Shown in pieces: positions 8,622-16,448 of a stretch of DNA of 22,605 nt (its first letter is position 1; each line of letters begins with the position of its first letter). Made by a program: the position numbers and the translations under genes. A model generated the notes under the pieces. The model made no database searches. It had not been told where the DNA came from and saw nothing but the letters and a program-made list of their open reading frames with translations. The stretch is from the IMG/VR virus record IMGVR_UViG_3300027832_000115, positions 1 through 22,605 of that record; one strand, given 5' to 3'. The stretch comes from a virus.

Positions 8622-10858
8622 TATGATATCTCCAGTACGTGACCAAGAGCGGTCACATTTAGGCTCACAGTCCATGCAGCCATCGGGGTGATTGTTAGTT
8701 TGCGGTTAATGCCGTCACTGAAACGGTTAGCAAGGGGAATGTAAATAGGATCACCTGCTACCAATGGCCCTGGTACAGTGGCGTAATAAGAAGCGTTAGC
8801 CCCGTTACCTACAGTGAAACCAGTTGTGGTAGCAGCAGATGGAACAACAATAATCCCCTCAAAATAGTGTGATGCACTGTACAACGCCTGATTTACACCA
8901 GAGACGTATTGCAACTCGCTTGTAGCTGCCCAAGTATTCTTCCCTCTAATTTCAGGGCGTAGATTTTGCGGGTAGACAGTAGCACCACTTGCTGGCATAA
9001 GAGCGTGATTGTTATTAGCGCGGTCTAGTATCTGCCCTGTGTCGCTTTGGCAGTCCTCGGCGGAGAGGCTGGAAGCAATGAGGTTTTTGATAATCAAAAT
9101 ATCCGTAGCCTCGTACGGCCCACAATAAAGCTTGCCGTCTGCACCGGCAGCTATGCTAGTCCATTTATTCGAACCCGTTAGCGTTGCGCCCATAGCTGAG
9201 CGGGTAGCTGTACCCGCAACTGGATCAATAATCAAAATATCCGTAGCAGAGCGTGTCGCACAATACAGCTTGCCGTCTGCACCGGCAGCTATGCCATTCC
9301 ATTTAAATGTGCCCGTTAGCGTTGCACCCATAGCTGAACGAGAGGCCGTACCAGCAACTGGATCAATAATGAGAATATCCGTAGCGTTGAAAGGCGCACA
9401 ATAAAGTTTACCGTCAGCACCGGCGGCGATGCCCTGCCATTTAGATGAGCCCGTTAGCGTTGCACCCATGTCTGAGCGTGTAGCTGTTCCAGCAACTGGG
9501 TCAATAATGAGAATATCCGTAGCCTCGTAAGGCCCACAATAAAGTTTGCCGTCTGCACCAGCAGCTATGCTAGTCCATTTAAATGTGCCCGTTAGCGTTG
9601 CGCCCATATCTGAACGAGAGGCCGTACCAGCAACTGGATCAATAATGAGAATATTCGTATCGTTCAAAGGCGCACAATACAGCTTGCCGTCAGCACCAGC
9701 GGCAATGCCAATCCATTTAAATGTGCCCGTTAGCGTTGCACCCATGTCTGAGCGTGTAGCTGTTCCAGCAACTGGGTCAATAATGAGAATATCCGTAGCG
9801 TTGAAAGGCGCACAATACAGCTTGCCGTCAGCACCGGCAGCGATGCCATTCCACTTAGCCGAACCCGTTAGCGTTGCGCCCATGGCGGAGCGTGTAGCTG
9901 TTCCAGCAACTGGATCAATAATGAGAATATCCGTAGCGTCGTACGGCCCACAATAAAGCTTGCCGTCTGCACCGGCAGCTATGCCCGACCATTTATTCGA
10001 ACCCGTTAGCGTTGCGCCTATACCTGAGCGTGCCGAGTCTGCTATTTGCGTCCCATTGACAAGGGTGCTCAGTATTTCCGCCGGAGTTCGGTGCGACTTC
10101 CAAAGCTTGTAATACAAAAATACCGCGCTTTCGCTTACAGACGATGTGCCCAAAACAAATTTATTAGCCACGTTAGTGGTGTTAATCGGCGTCCCCGCAG
10201 TGACGCTAACTGTCGTGCCAATCTGCACGCCATTAACTGCAAAAACAATACCGCCCGCCGAACTTGCCGCTGGTATAAAGTAAGACCAGTCAAAAACTGT
10301 AAAATCGCCGTCGACAACCGAGACCGCCACAGTTGAGGTGTACGTTGTGGCGTTAAGCGTAAGGCGTAAAAAGCCGGTAGTCAGTAACTCAAAAATTACC
10401 CCCACAGACCCGTTGTGCTTGTTGCTTAGTTTAACTATTCCAGATGGCGTATAGTCAATCAGAGCAAGTGCCACTGTCTCACCACACGGCAAAGATGCGG
10501 AATCAATTCTGGAACTCGACAACTGTTGTATGCCCCGTTCACTACTGGACGATGTTCTAATCTGCACAGCGCGGGAAAGCGGGTTTGTGAACGTGGTTAC
10601 CGATGATATGTTCACTATCTCAGCAGCGCTGGCAGCACTGGCAGCAGAGGCATTAGCACTGCTAAGCGCTTCTGTGGCTTTACCTGTAGATATGCCCGCC
10701 TGAGTGGTTGCAATACCGGCCTGTGTAGTAGCGTCAACTGCCGCAGCTACCGCAGTGTCTTTTGACGCAGTGAAGCTATCCTTAACCGCTGTAACGGTTG
10801 TAAGCATCCCATCGGTATTAGCGACTAAGATAGCCAGTTGTTCGGCTGTTGTGGGCAT
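8621..10858 (-). CDS. Tail fibre with LamG-like domain and seven-repeat beta-propeller (745 aa)
   Basis: Start ATG 10858 (MPTTAEQLAILVANTDG) with GGAG upstream and a TAATG junction. Residues ~35-80 are an Ala/Thr coiled-coil stalk ('ATTQAGIATTQAGISTG') also seen in the 451-aa fibre. Residues ~95-275 resemble a LamG-like sandwich ('GIQQLSS', 'FLRLTLNATTY', 'FVLGTSS'). Then seven 46-residue repeats follow, consensus 'KWxGIAAGADGKLYC' plus 'ATDILIIDPVAGTATRS', predicted to fold as a seven-bladed propeller. The final ~125 residues start 'SSLSAEDCQSDTGQILD' and match the C-terminus of the next fibre. Repeat differences cluster after KW and after LYC, where binding loops would be exposed. Role inferred: receptor binding. 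Confidence 0.72.
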   Translation of the reverse strand: MPTTAEQLAILVANTDGMLTTVTAVKDSFTASKDTAVAAAVDATTQAGIATTQAGISTGKATEALSSANASAASAASAAEIVNISSVTTFTNPLSRAVQIRTSSSSERGIQQLSSSRIDSASLPCGETVALALIDYTPSGIVKLSNKHNGSVGVIFELLTTGFLRLTLNATTYTSTVAVSVVDGDFTVFDWSYFIPAASSAGGIVFAVNGVQIGTTVSVTAGTPINTTNVANKFVLGTSSVSESAVFLYYKLWKSHRTPAEILSTLVNGTQIADSARSGIGATLTGSNKWSGIAAGADGKLYCGPYDATDILIIDPVAGTATRSAMGATLTGSAKWNGIAAGADGKLYCAPFNATDILIIDPVAGTATRSDMGATLTGTFKWIGIAAGADGKLYCAPLNDTNILIIDPVAGTASRSDMGATLTGTFKWTSIAAGADGKLYCGPYEATDILIIDPVAGTATRSDMGATLTGSSKWQGIAAGADGKLYCAPFNATDILIIDPVAGTASRSAMGATLTGTFKWNGIAAGADGKLYCATRSATDILIIDPVAGTATRSAMGATLTGSNKWTSIAAGADGKLYCGPYEATDILIIKNLIASSLSAEDCQSDTGQILDRANNNHALMPASGATVYPQNLRPEIRGKNTWAATSELQYVSGVNQALYSASHYFEGIIVVPSAATTTGFTVGNGANASYYATVPGPLVAGDPIYIPLANRFSDGINRKLTITPMAAWTVSLNVTALGHVLEIS
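8979..9070 (-). repeat. Segment shared with 7039-7130 (start of common fibre C-terminal domain)
   Basis: Second copy of the 92-bp segment, located directly after the seventh propeller repeat. A hot spot of this kind is where receptor-binding modules could be swapped by recombination. Confidence 0.85.
9089..10015 (-). repeat. Seven tandem 138-bp repeats (46 aa each), the last one partial
   Basis: Starting at the Ala codon 10015-10013 and running leftward, seven units of 138 bp follow each other; the seventh stops after 33 residues and runs into the shared C-terminal domain. Invariant core: ATLTG..KW..IAAGADGKLYC, then T.ILIIDPVAGTA.RS.MG. Variable residues: the two after TG, the two after KW, and about five after LYC. 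Period was measured directly between 'CTTGCCGTCT' at 9131 and 9269. Confidence 0.9.
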
Positions 10859-12213
10859 TATAATAGCTCCAGTGCGTGTATGTTTTGTAGGGTGATAATT
10901 GCGGAGGTGTGGCTCATAAGAAATACATCTATCTCAGAGACATTTGCAGTGGTAGTCACCGCATCAGCATTGGTAGCAGCAACGTCTAAACCAGTTTGAA
11001 TTCTGTCGTCGGCAGTAGCGGTGGTGGCCCCAGCTATCGTAATCACATCAGCAGCCGTGCTGGCAACGTCAGCATTAGTAGCCACTACATTAGCGTTAGT
11101 CTGTGTAAGATCACTAGCAGTACTCAAAACGTCAGCAGCGGTGGCCGTAGCATCGGAGCCAGTGAGTAGTGCATTTGCCGTTGTAGCAGCAACGTCTAAA
11201 CCAGTTTGAACTCGATCAGCATCGGTAGCAGTTCTATCCAGGGCCGTTTGAACTCGATCCGCGGCAGTAGCCGTTCTATCCAGGCCCGTTTGAACTCGAT
11301 CGGCAGCAGTAGCAGCTTTATCGGCGGCGACAATAGCTTTGTCAGCAGCAACAATAGCCTTGTCGTTGGCGACAGTGTTTTTATCTTCAAGGACTGCGGC
11401 TGCCTTCGCGGTGGAAAGCGTAGCCTGCTCAGTTGAGATCACAGCCTGCTGTGTAGCTGTGTTGGCGCTGGCAGCGGACTCCCCGGCTTTCGTGGTGGAG
11501 ATACCGGCCTGCTGTGTAGCTGTGTTGGCGCTGGCAGCGGACTCCCCGGCTTTCGTGGTGGAGATACCGGCCTGTGTGGTAGCGATTACCGCCTGCGCTG
11601 TGGCTGTGGTGGCTTCGGCAGGGGCAGCGGTAATAGCGGCCATGTTCGCACTCGCAGCGAGCACAGCGTCGATACTATCACCCACTGCGACCACTGCGAC
11701 GATGTTACCCGCAACGATGGTTATGTTGGCATCATTGGCAGCAACTACGGGGACGGTCAGTGCCAGCCCTGCGGTGGTGGTTACATCGTCGGCTATCGCC
11801 GCCACGATGTCCAAATTGGGGGACATCGGCAGCAGTGCTGCGTGTAGCGTCTGGAAGGCGTCGAGGGAGGTTGTGATATACGCTTCAGTCGCAACCGGAG
11901 AGTCCCCAAAAAGGTCATCCAGAAACGCGTGCGCTGAAAACACAGTGAACGCTTTGCGACTGTATATGCGCCCGCCCAGCGCGTTCGTGGCTGAGATCAG
12001 ATACTGTGTACCGTTCAGCCCTGCAGAGTTGGGCACCAGAGGCATGACCGCCAGACCATCGGCGTCACAGGTGAAACTTTGTCGAAACGGGGCAAAGGTG
12101 CCGTCCGCTGTGCGATCCGTTGCGCTAAGCACAACCTCCAGGCGTGCTCCTGCTATGGGCACCCCGGACTGGCCGTAGATTCGTGCGGTTACATTGAACG
12201 TCGTTAGTGGCAT
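10858..12213 (-). CDS. Tail fibre stalk protein with N-terminal beta domain and long Ala/Thr coiled coil (451 aa)
   Basis: Residues 1-90 look like an Ig/carboxypeptidase-regulatory-type beta sandwich ('ARIYGQSGVPIAGARLEV', 'DADGLAVMPLVPN'), probably the virion-attachment end. Residues ~115-190 carry repeated 'xxIVAGNIVAVVAVG'-type strings common in phage fibres. From ~205 to ~430 the protein is an almost uninterrupted low-complexity helix with 21-residue repeats ('AGISTTKAGESAASANTAT') and then 14-residue repeats ('TAADRVQTGLDRTA'). This suggests a trimeric coiled-coil rod. It lacks the LamG and C-terminal modules of the next two genes, so it probably forms the proximal stalk or anchors them. 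GGGG upstream of the ATG is a moderate ribosome site. Confidence 0.7.
   Translation of the reverse strand: MPLTTFNVTARIYGQSGVPIAGARLEVVLSATDRTADGTFAPFRQSFTCDADGLAVMPLVPNSAGLNGTQYLISATNALGGRIYSRKAFTVFSAHAFLDDLFGDSPVATEAYITTSLDAFQTLHAALLPMSPNLDIVAAIADDVTTTAGLALTVPVVAANDANITIVAGNIVAVVAVGDSIDAVLAASANMAAITAAPAEATTATAQAVIATTQAGISTTKAGESAASANTATQQAGISTTKAGESAASANTATQQAVISTEQATLSTAKAAAVLEDKNTVANDKAIVAADKAIVAADKAATAADRVQTGLDRTATAADRVQTALDRTATDADRVQTGLDVAATTANALLTGSDATATAADVLSTASDLTQTNANVVATNADVASTAADVITIAGATTATADDRIQTGLDVAATNADAVTTTANVSEIDVFLMSHTSAIITLQNIHALELL
11444..11569 (-). repeat. Two tandem identical 63-bp units in the fibre stalk
   Basis: Bases 11444-11506 and 11507-11569 have the same 63-bp sequence, encoding two copies of a 21-residue unit (AGISTTKAGESAASANTAT + QQ). 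Identity at third positions shows a recent duplication rather than protein-level selection alone. It keeps the reading frame and would lengthen the coiled-coil rod by 21 residues. Confidence 0.85.
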
Positions 12214-12245
12214 CAGCGCACCCCGGTGTAGTCAATCCAGAATTT

Positions 12246-12947
12246 TTACCCCGGCTGTTGTCGGGGTAGCTTGTTGGGGTTCCCCACCGCGCTGGGGCCG
12301 ACGTTTACTGTGCCAGCGACTTCCGCCCCCAGCGCGGTGGCGAACGCGGCGTAGTGCCCCTGTGCCCGCTGCGTGTTACCAGCATACTCACTGTCTTTGT
12401 TGTATGCTCGGTATAGAATGTAGTCTTGCAGCACGTTGCTGTAGATATCCGGCAGGTGGATATCCCCGCTGACAGCGTTGTACAGTGTTCCGTCCGCTGG
12501 TTCAGTGGCATCAGTCGGGTAGGCCGAGTAGACAATATCCAGCTGCGTTGTCTCCAGCGCGGGTGGGTACACATAGAACACTTTCGGGTCACGGGGATCG
12601 AACATGAAGTGCATCGTGTTCACGCTGCCCGGCAGGGCGTGCCAGCCCGGAGTCTGTGAGTCCAGAATTTCCCGGTTGATCATTCGCACAGCCCGCTTAG
12701 TCGATGCGGCAGCGGCGTTGCGGATCACCTCAATCAGTTTTGAACCTCCTGTGGGCAGAGCCTGTTTCGTCCCCGAGACACAGGTCATCGTGCCGTTTGT
12801 CACCATAGCGTCCGGGCGATACAACACAACTTCCCGCTGCCCGTCGTTAAGGTATCGGACAAGCTCTGAGATGGGCCAGCGTACAGAGGTGGGGTCTTGC
12901 AGGGTTTCCACACACCGACGAATTATGGACTGGGCAGTGATTGCCAT
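12246..12947 (-). CDS. Head-tail adaptor-like protein (DUF6682-type) (233 aa)
   Basis: The N-terminal helices 'AQSIIRRCVETLQDP' and 'ISELVRYLNDGQREVVLYRPDA' are typical of a podovirus adaptor family that I associate with DUF6682. The middle holds 'MFDPRDPKVFYVYPP' and 'LDIVYSAYP', a beta insertion, and the end holds 'LQDYILYRAYNKDSEYAGN' followed by 'AQGHYAAFATALG', the paired helices of the family. Such proteins form a ring below the portal and attach the tail. GAGG lies 8 nt before the ATG. Length and gene position, after capsid and before fibres, agree. Family name is from memory. Confidence 0.7.
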   Translation of the reverse strand: MAITAQSIIRRCVETLQDPTSVRWPISELVRYLNDGQREVVLYRPDAMVTNGTMTCVSGTKQALPTGGSKLIEVIRNAAAASTKRAVRMINREILDSQTPGWHALPGSVNTMHFMFDPRDPKVFYVYPPALETTQLDIVYSAYPTDATEPADGTLYNAVSGDIHLPDIYSNVLQDYILYRAYNKDSEYAGNTQRAQGHYAAFATALGAEVAGTVNVGPSAVGNPNKLPRQQPG

Positions 12948-12957
12948 GGGTTAATCC

Positions 12958-13584
12958 TCACGCAAATGGGCGGCTTCTAATCCGCATTGATCCTCGGATG
13001 CGCCCGAAGTTACCTTCGACACGCGCTGTGTTTGTCAGTCGTTCTGCAACCCGCGCAGCGTAGGCCGCGTGCCCTGCGTCGGAAAAAGGCTGTCCTGGGG
13101 TCAGCATGGCGCGGGCTTTGGCCCCGGCGATGATCGCCTCACTCCAGGTGTTGAACAGCTCATCGGGCACCAGTGTCGCCGTGCGCAGCGGGCGCACTGC
13201 TACCGTTACCAGAACCTCGTACTCCGCGTCGGGGATAGGGCTGAGCATGAGCGTGAAATACTCCTCCGCATGAGAGGAGTAGAACTCACTGGGTCGCCGT
13301 GGACTAACGACAGGGCTGAACTGCTCAGCCAGCACGCCGGTCAGGGGCAGCTCGTCGATGGATACCTGCAAAACCCGCGTCACACTCAGCTGGCTGTGGG
13401 AGGTGTCCATCTGATAGCTGGCTATATCCGCGACGGTGTATATCGCAGGGAGCGTTTCGCGCAGCACCTGAGATTTCTCACAGAACTCGATTGCGGAGTC
13501 CAACAGTGCCTGTTCCGCCAGCGGCTCAGAGCACGCGGGCAGGTATGGAAGCAGGCGCGGCAGGAACTCTCGCAGCGCAATCAT
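12958..13584 (-). CDS. Connector/tail-completion-like phage protein (208 aa)
   Basis: The N-terminus 'MIALREFLPRLLPYLPACSEPLAEQALLDSAIEFCEKSQV' is a helical pattern common in a podovirus head-tail gene that sits next to the adaptor. The middle is beta ('EYFTLMLSPIPDAEYEVLVTVAVRP'), then 'LFNTWSEAIIAGAKARAML' and 'HAAYAARVAERLTNTARVEG' give two closing helices. The architecture parallels the adaptor that follows, so the two may be paralogous connector rings. The ATG overlaps the upstream stop (ATGA) with GGAG 9 nt before it. Function inferred from layout and family resemblance. Confidence 0.6.
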   Translation of the reverse strand: MIALREFLPRLLPYLPACSEPLAEQALLDSAIEFCEKSQVLRETLPAIYTVADIASYQMDTSHSQLSVTRVLQVSIDELPLTGVLAEQFSPVVSPRRPSEFYSSHAEEYFTLMLSPIPDAEYEVLVTVAVRPLRTATLVPDELFNTWSEAIIAGAKARAMLTPGQPFSDAGHAAYAARVAERLTNTARVEGNFGRIRGSMRIRSRPFA

Positions 13585-13955
13585 TCAGACAGCGCTCCAC
13601 CGAACAGGTCAACGTCGCCTGCGGGGGTTTGCGCCGGGGGAGCCTCTACAGGAGACGGCTCGGTTTTCGCGGCTTTGTCTGCAGCAGCCTTGGCTGTTTT
13701 GGCTGTTTTGGCAGCGGCGGCTTTGTTCGCCTTGCCAGCAGCGGCTTTAGCAGCAGCAGCTTTGATAGCAGCGGTTTTGTCCGCCAATGATGGCTCGTTG
13801 CTTAAAGCATCAGCAATCGCTGAGCCTTCCGGGGTGAACACCAGCTCCGTACCCTGGAATATGCCTATCTTTACTCGCTTCCCGCCGTGGTTGGCAAAGA
13901 CCTTGTTGGCAAGGAATTCCCCCTTCAGCTTAGCTATGAGAACGTGGATATCCAT
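13581..13955 (-). CDS. Unknown Ala/Lys-rich protein after the capsid gene (124 aa)
   Basis: Residues 1-52 form a small mixed domain ('IAKLKGEFLANKVFANHGGKRVKIG'). Residues ~58-97 are almost only Ala, Lys and Thr, a likely long helix similar to histone-H1 or TolA-like linkers. The last ~25 residues are Pro-rich and acidic ('PSPVEAPPAQTPAGDVDLF'). AAGGA lies 6 nt before the ATG. It is the first gene after the capsid terminators. It could be a capsid accessory or DNA-contacting virion protein; nothing in it decides this. Confidence 0.6.
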   Translation of the reverse strand: MDIHVLIAKLKGEFLANKVFANHGGKRVKIGIFQGTELVFTPEGSAIADALSNEPSLADKTAAIKAAAAKAAAGKANKAAAAKTAKTAKAAADKAAKTEPSPVEAPPAQTPAGDVDLFGGALSE

Positions 13956-13983
13956 ACGTATTCCTTATTATTTCTCAACAGTT

Positions 13984-14008
13984 AAAAGGAAGCCCCCGAA
14001 GGGGCTTC
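13984..14008 (-). terminator. Terminator-like hairpin upstream of the 124-aa gene
   Basis: On the minus strand GAAGCCCC-TTCG-GGGGCTTC forms a perfect 8-bp stem with a UUCG loop (13989-14008), followed by CTTTTAAC. The U-run is short (4), so termination may be partial, letting late transcripts pass to tail genes. Confidence 0.75.
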
Positions 14009-14083
14009 GTCATGTTATGTGCTAAGTATCACCACCCAGTGCGCGTGTGTATCGCATAGTGATTCTCCGAAAATATATGCCAT

Positions 14084-14108
14084 AAAAGGATGGGGGCTTG
14101 CGCCCCCA
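14084..14108 (-). terminator. Terminator-like hairpin after the major capsid gene
   Basis: On the minus strand TGGGGGC-GCAA-GCCCCCA forms a 7-bp stem with a GNRA tetraloop (14091-14108), followed by TCCTTTTAT. It starts 18 nt after the capsid stop codon. With the second hairpin it could lower expression of tail genes relative to capsid. Confidence 0.75.
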
Positions 14109-14125
14109 GCTGTCTGGCTAGGCTG

Positions 14126-15124
14126 TTAAGCCGTGCCTACCTGCGCCACCACCAATGCTTCTGGCTTAGTCACTTTGGTGCCAAACACAGCCAGACCACG
14201 AACGATGTCACCAAAGTCTGTCTGGTTACGCAGTGGTTCGGTTTTGTTGATAGTCATTGCGAACGAGGAGGCCGTCTTCGTGCCAGCAACCATGATGCGT
14301 CGGGCTTTCGCACTAGTAACTACGCCGCCGGTAGTCGGGTCGGTTAACCCGGCGACCAGTGCTTTGCCCGCATTGCCGCGTGGCAGCAGATTGGAGACAT
14401 ACACATGGAAGCGATCCAGCATACCAATCTTGCCGGTTCGCAGAACGCTGGCGTTGTCACCAGTGAAGTACGCCTGGGCGATGTTGGACTGCATCAGCAG
14501 GTTACGATCAAACGGAGTGATGATCAGGAAGCGACCATCTTCTGGTACGTTCTGCTCATCAAGGGCAGAGGACATGCGCAGAATCGCGTTCAGTACGTTG
14601 GCAGGAGTCGCCTGATCAATCGGGGCGACGTCTGTTCCCAGGTTGTAGGCAGCAGAGATCGCGCCAGCGGTAGCGCCCTCGTTGGAGGCGTGCGGGCCTT
14701 CGGTCACGAAGCTGTTGAAAAACACATCGTTTTCGATGGATATTTTCAGCTGTTTGGCCGCATCTTCGGTGAACATGTTCATCAAGTCCATGTCTGCCTG
14801 GTACGCCAGCACATCGTTGACCTGCACACCGAAATATTTACCCTTGTTTACCTGCATATCCTGATAAATCGGGACAGGTACTTCATAGTTCAGGTTCTGG
14901 CCGATAACATAGTCAGAGATATTGATAGACGGAGCCAGTCGGATACGGATCGTATCACCCTGGTTCTTCAGCTCGCCTTCGTAATCCGTGTTGGTTACTT
15001 CGGTAAGCATGGTGTTCTGGTAAAATTTGGCCAGCAGCTTGCCAGACCAAAGGGTAGGGATAAACGCGCCGGAATAGGACGGGCTTGTGTTAAACGGGGC
15101 ATTAACGGGGAATACAGCAGACAT
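14126..15124 (-). CDS. Major capsid protein (332 aa)
   Basis: The protein has the pattern of an HK97-fold coat protein without a leading delta domain: an N-arm ('YSGAFIPTLWSGKLLAKFYQNTMLTEVTNTDYEG'), the strand-rich 'GDTIRIRLAPSINISDY', a long helix region ('DLMNMFTEDAAKQLKISIENDVFF'), and the A-domain-like 'EDGRFLIITPFDRNLLMQ'. It follows a separate scaffold gene, and no protease gene is seen, which points to P22-like assembly with scaffold exit rather than proteolysis. GGAG lies 6 nt before the ATG. Two hairpins follow the stop. The identification rests on fold-type pattern plus position. Confidence 0.85.
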   Translation of the reverse strand: MSAVFPVNAPFNTSPSYSGAFIPTLWSGKLLAKFYQNTMLTEVTNTDYEGELKNQGDTIRIRLAPSINISDYVIGQNLNYEVPVPIYQDMQVNKGKYFGVQVNDVLAYQADMDLMNMFTEDAAKQLKISIENDVFFNSFVTEGPHASNEGATAGAISAAYNLGTDVAPIDQATPANVLNAILRMSSALDEQNVPEDGRFLIITPFDRNLLMQSNIAQAYFTGDNASVLRTGKIGMLDRFHVYVSNLLPRGNAGKALVAGLTDPTTGGVVTSAKARRIMVAGTKTASSFAMTINKTEPLRNQTDFGDIVRGLAVFGTKVTKPEALVVAQVGTA

Positions 15125-15169
15125 AAATTACTCCACAAAATCGGGTTGGTTTACGCTGCCAGGACAAAA

Positions 15170-16114
15170 TTACGCGATTACGCGCCCTTCCGTGTAGGCA
15201 GCATCAATTTTAGCTTCAAGTTCAAGTGCCTTGTCGATCTGCCCTTTGCTGCTCAGTGCTGCAGCTTGCGCGAACATTGTCGTGACTTCCGCGTTCGTAT
15301 AAGTACGAGGTTGTGCGGTGCCCGTGCTGTTCGAGGCGTTTCGCTTCGGCTGGACTTGACGTTCGAGTTCCGCGGCTTTATCGGCTGCTTTTGTGTCGGA
15401 GGCTGTCAGGGTTATAGTCCCCTGGAACAGGCCAACATAATGGGCAATCGCCTCCACATCTCCCTGATTGAACGCTTGTTGGGCAACGCTTTTGCGCGGG
15501 CCTCGCAGTATTGGGTCAATTTCTTCCAGCCAGGCGATCCAGCGGGGATCAGCGTTAACTGCGTTGAAATCAGGCACTGCTTGGCTAAGGCGCTGTTCAA
15601 AACCAGCCGTTGTAACCTGTGCGGAAGTGTCGTCAACCCGTTTCTTCAGGTCTGCGTTCTCCGTTCTCAGGCTGTCAAGCTCTGCTCTGAACTCGTTGGC
15701 TACTTCACGTGCAACCTTGCGCTGGACTTCGATCAACTCGGCTCCAAACGCATCAACATCTTCATCCGTCACCAGTTTCTCGGCGGGTTTCTCTGCAGGC
15801 TTGACTTGGGGTTCTGGCGGATTCCGCAGTGTCTGCATTTCCGTGCGCAGTTCCTTCATCTGGGCGTGCAATCTGGGCACTTCAGCGTCGTACATCCCTT
15901 TCAGGGTGCGATACTTCTGCTGCCAGTCCTCCTCGATAACGGGTGGTTCCGCCACTGGTTCCGTGGGCTTTGGCTCGGCGGGTGTCTCAACTTTAGCGAC
16001 TGGCTCTGCTGGGGGCGTTACTTCCGGTTCTTCTACCGGAGCTGGCGTACCAAGCTGCTTCTCGATTGCTTCAACTTCCTTAAGCCGTGCTTCGACCTGA
16101 CGGGGCAATGACAT
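15170..16114 (-). CDS. Capsid scaffolding protein (314 aa)
   Basis: The N-terminal 65 residues are Pro/Glu-rich and disordered ('EEPEVTPPAEPVAKVETPAE'). Two coiled coils follow ('WQQKYRTLKGMYDAEVPRLH' and ~130-170). A compact helical C-terminus contains 'FEQRLSQAVPDFNAVNADP' and 'WLEEIDPILRGP', a pattern I know from phage scaffold proteins of the podovirus/siphovirus type. It lies just before the capsid gene, with GAGGAG 6 nt upstream of its ATG. It guides procapsid assembly and is expected to leave or be degraded. Confidence 0.8.
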   Translation of the reverse strand: MSLPRQVEARLKEVEAIEKQLGTPAPVEEPEVTPPAEPVAKVETPAEPKPTEPVAEPPVIEEDWQQKYRTLKGMYDAEVPRLHAQMKELRTEMQTLRNPPEPQVKPAEKPAEKLVTDEDVDAFGAELIEVQRKVAREVANEFRAELDSLRTENADLKKRVDDTSAQVTTAGFEQRLSQAVPDFNAVNADPRWIAWLEEIDPILRGPRKSVAQQAFNQGDVEAIAHYVGLFQGTITLTASDTKAADKAAELERQVQPKRNASNSTGTAQPRTYTNAEVTTMFAQAAALSSKGQIDKALELEAKIDAAYTEGRVIA

Positions 16115-16192
16115 CTACTTCTCCTCTAAGCTCCAGACTCTGCTACGTGGCTCCACTGTGGTCTGCCGTTTCGCGTAATGGTTTGCTGTGGT

Positions 16193-16441
16193 CTAACGGG
16201 TGGGCTGTGAAACCCGGTTCAAAATCGTGGGCGCTATTTCCAGCGCCTCCAACAAATCGCTAAGCATCTGGGCCTTTCCCTGCAATCGGTGGACGCGATC
16301 TTCATCCGCACTAATCAGAAGGGTTTTTACCTCATCTAATTTAGCTTGGAGTAGCGTGACCAGCACCGGATTGTGCAGCTTACAGTTCACAAGTGCCTGT
16401 ATATGCTGCGGGTCTGGCTTCGGGCCTAGAAAATTACTCAT
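16193..16441 (-). CDS. Small helical phage protein of unknown function (82 aa)
   Basis: The protein is almost wholly helical; 'VNCKLHNPVLVTLLQAKLDEVKTLL' and 'VHRLQGKAQMLSDLLEALE' form two amphipathic helices. The 'LQG.A..L.DLL' element recurs in small proteins found between portal and scaffold genes in many phages; function unknown. No ribosome binding site precedes the ATG. A strong promoter ends only 7 nt before it, so the mRNA would be leaderless or nearly so. Confidence 0.65.
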   Translation of the reverse strand: MSNFLGPKPDPQHIQALVNCKLHNPVLVTLLQAKLDEVKTLLISADEDRVHRLQGKAQMLSDLLEALEIAPTILNRVSQPTR

Positions 16442-16448
16442 GTGCGCA

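Noticed and set aside
9089-10015. Possible target of a diversity-generating retroelement
   Set aside because: Variation occurs among tandem blades rather than at one terminal variable region, and neither a reverse transcriptase nor a template repeat is visible in the window.
11339-12178. 279-codon plus-strand frame opposite the fibre stalk
   Set aside because: A mirror of the low-complexity Ala/Thr codons; it has repetitive Ala/Val composition only because of the stalk repeats.
14405-16111. 568-codon open frame on the plus strand
   Set aside because: It lies opposite the capsid and scaffold genes, which have clear folds, good ribosome sites and operon spacing. The translation is Cys/Arg/Phe-rich without domains, and is an antisense shadow.
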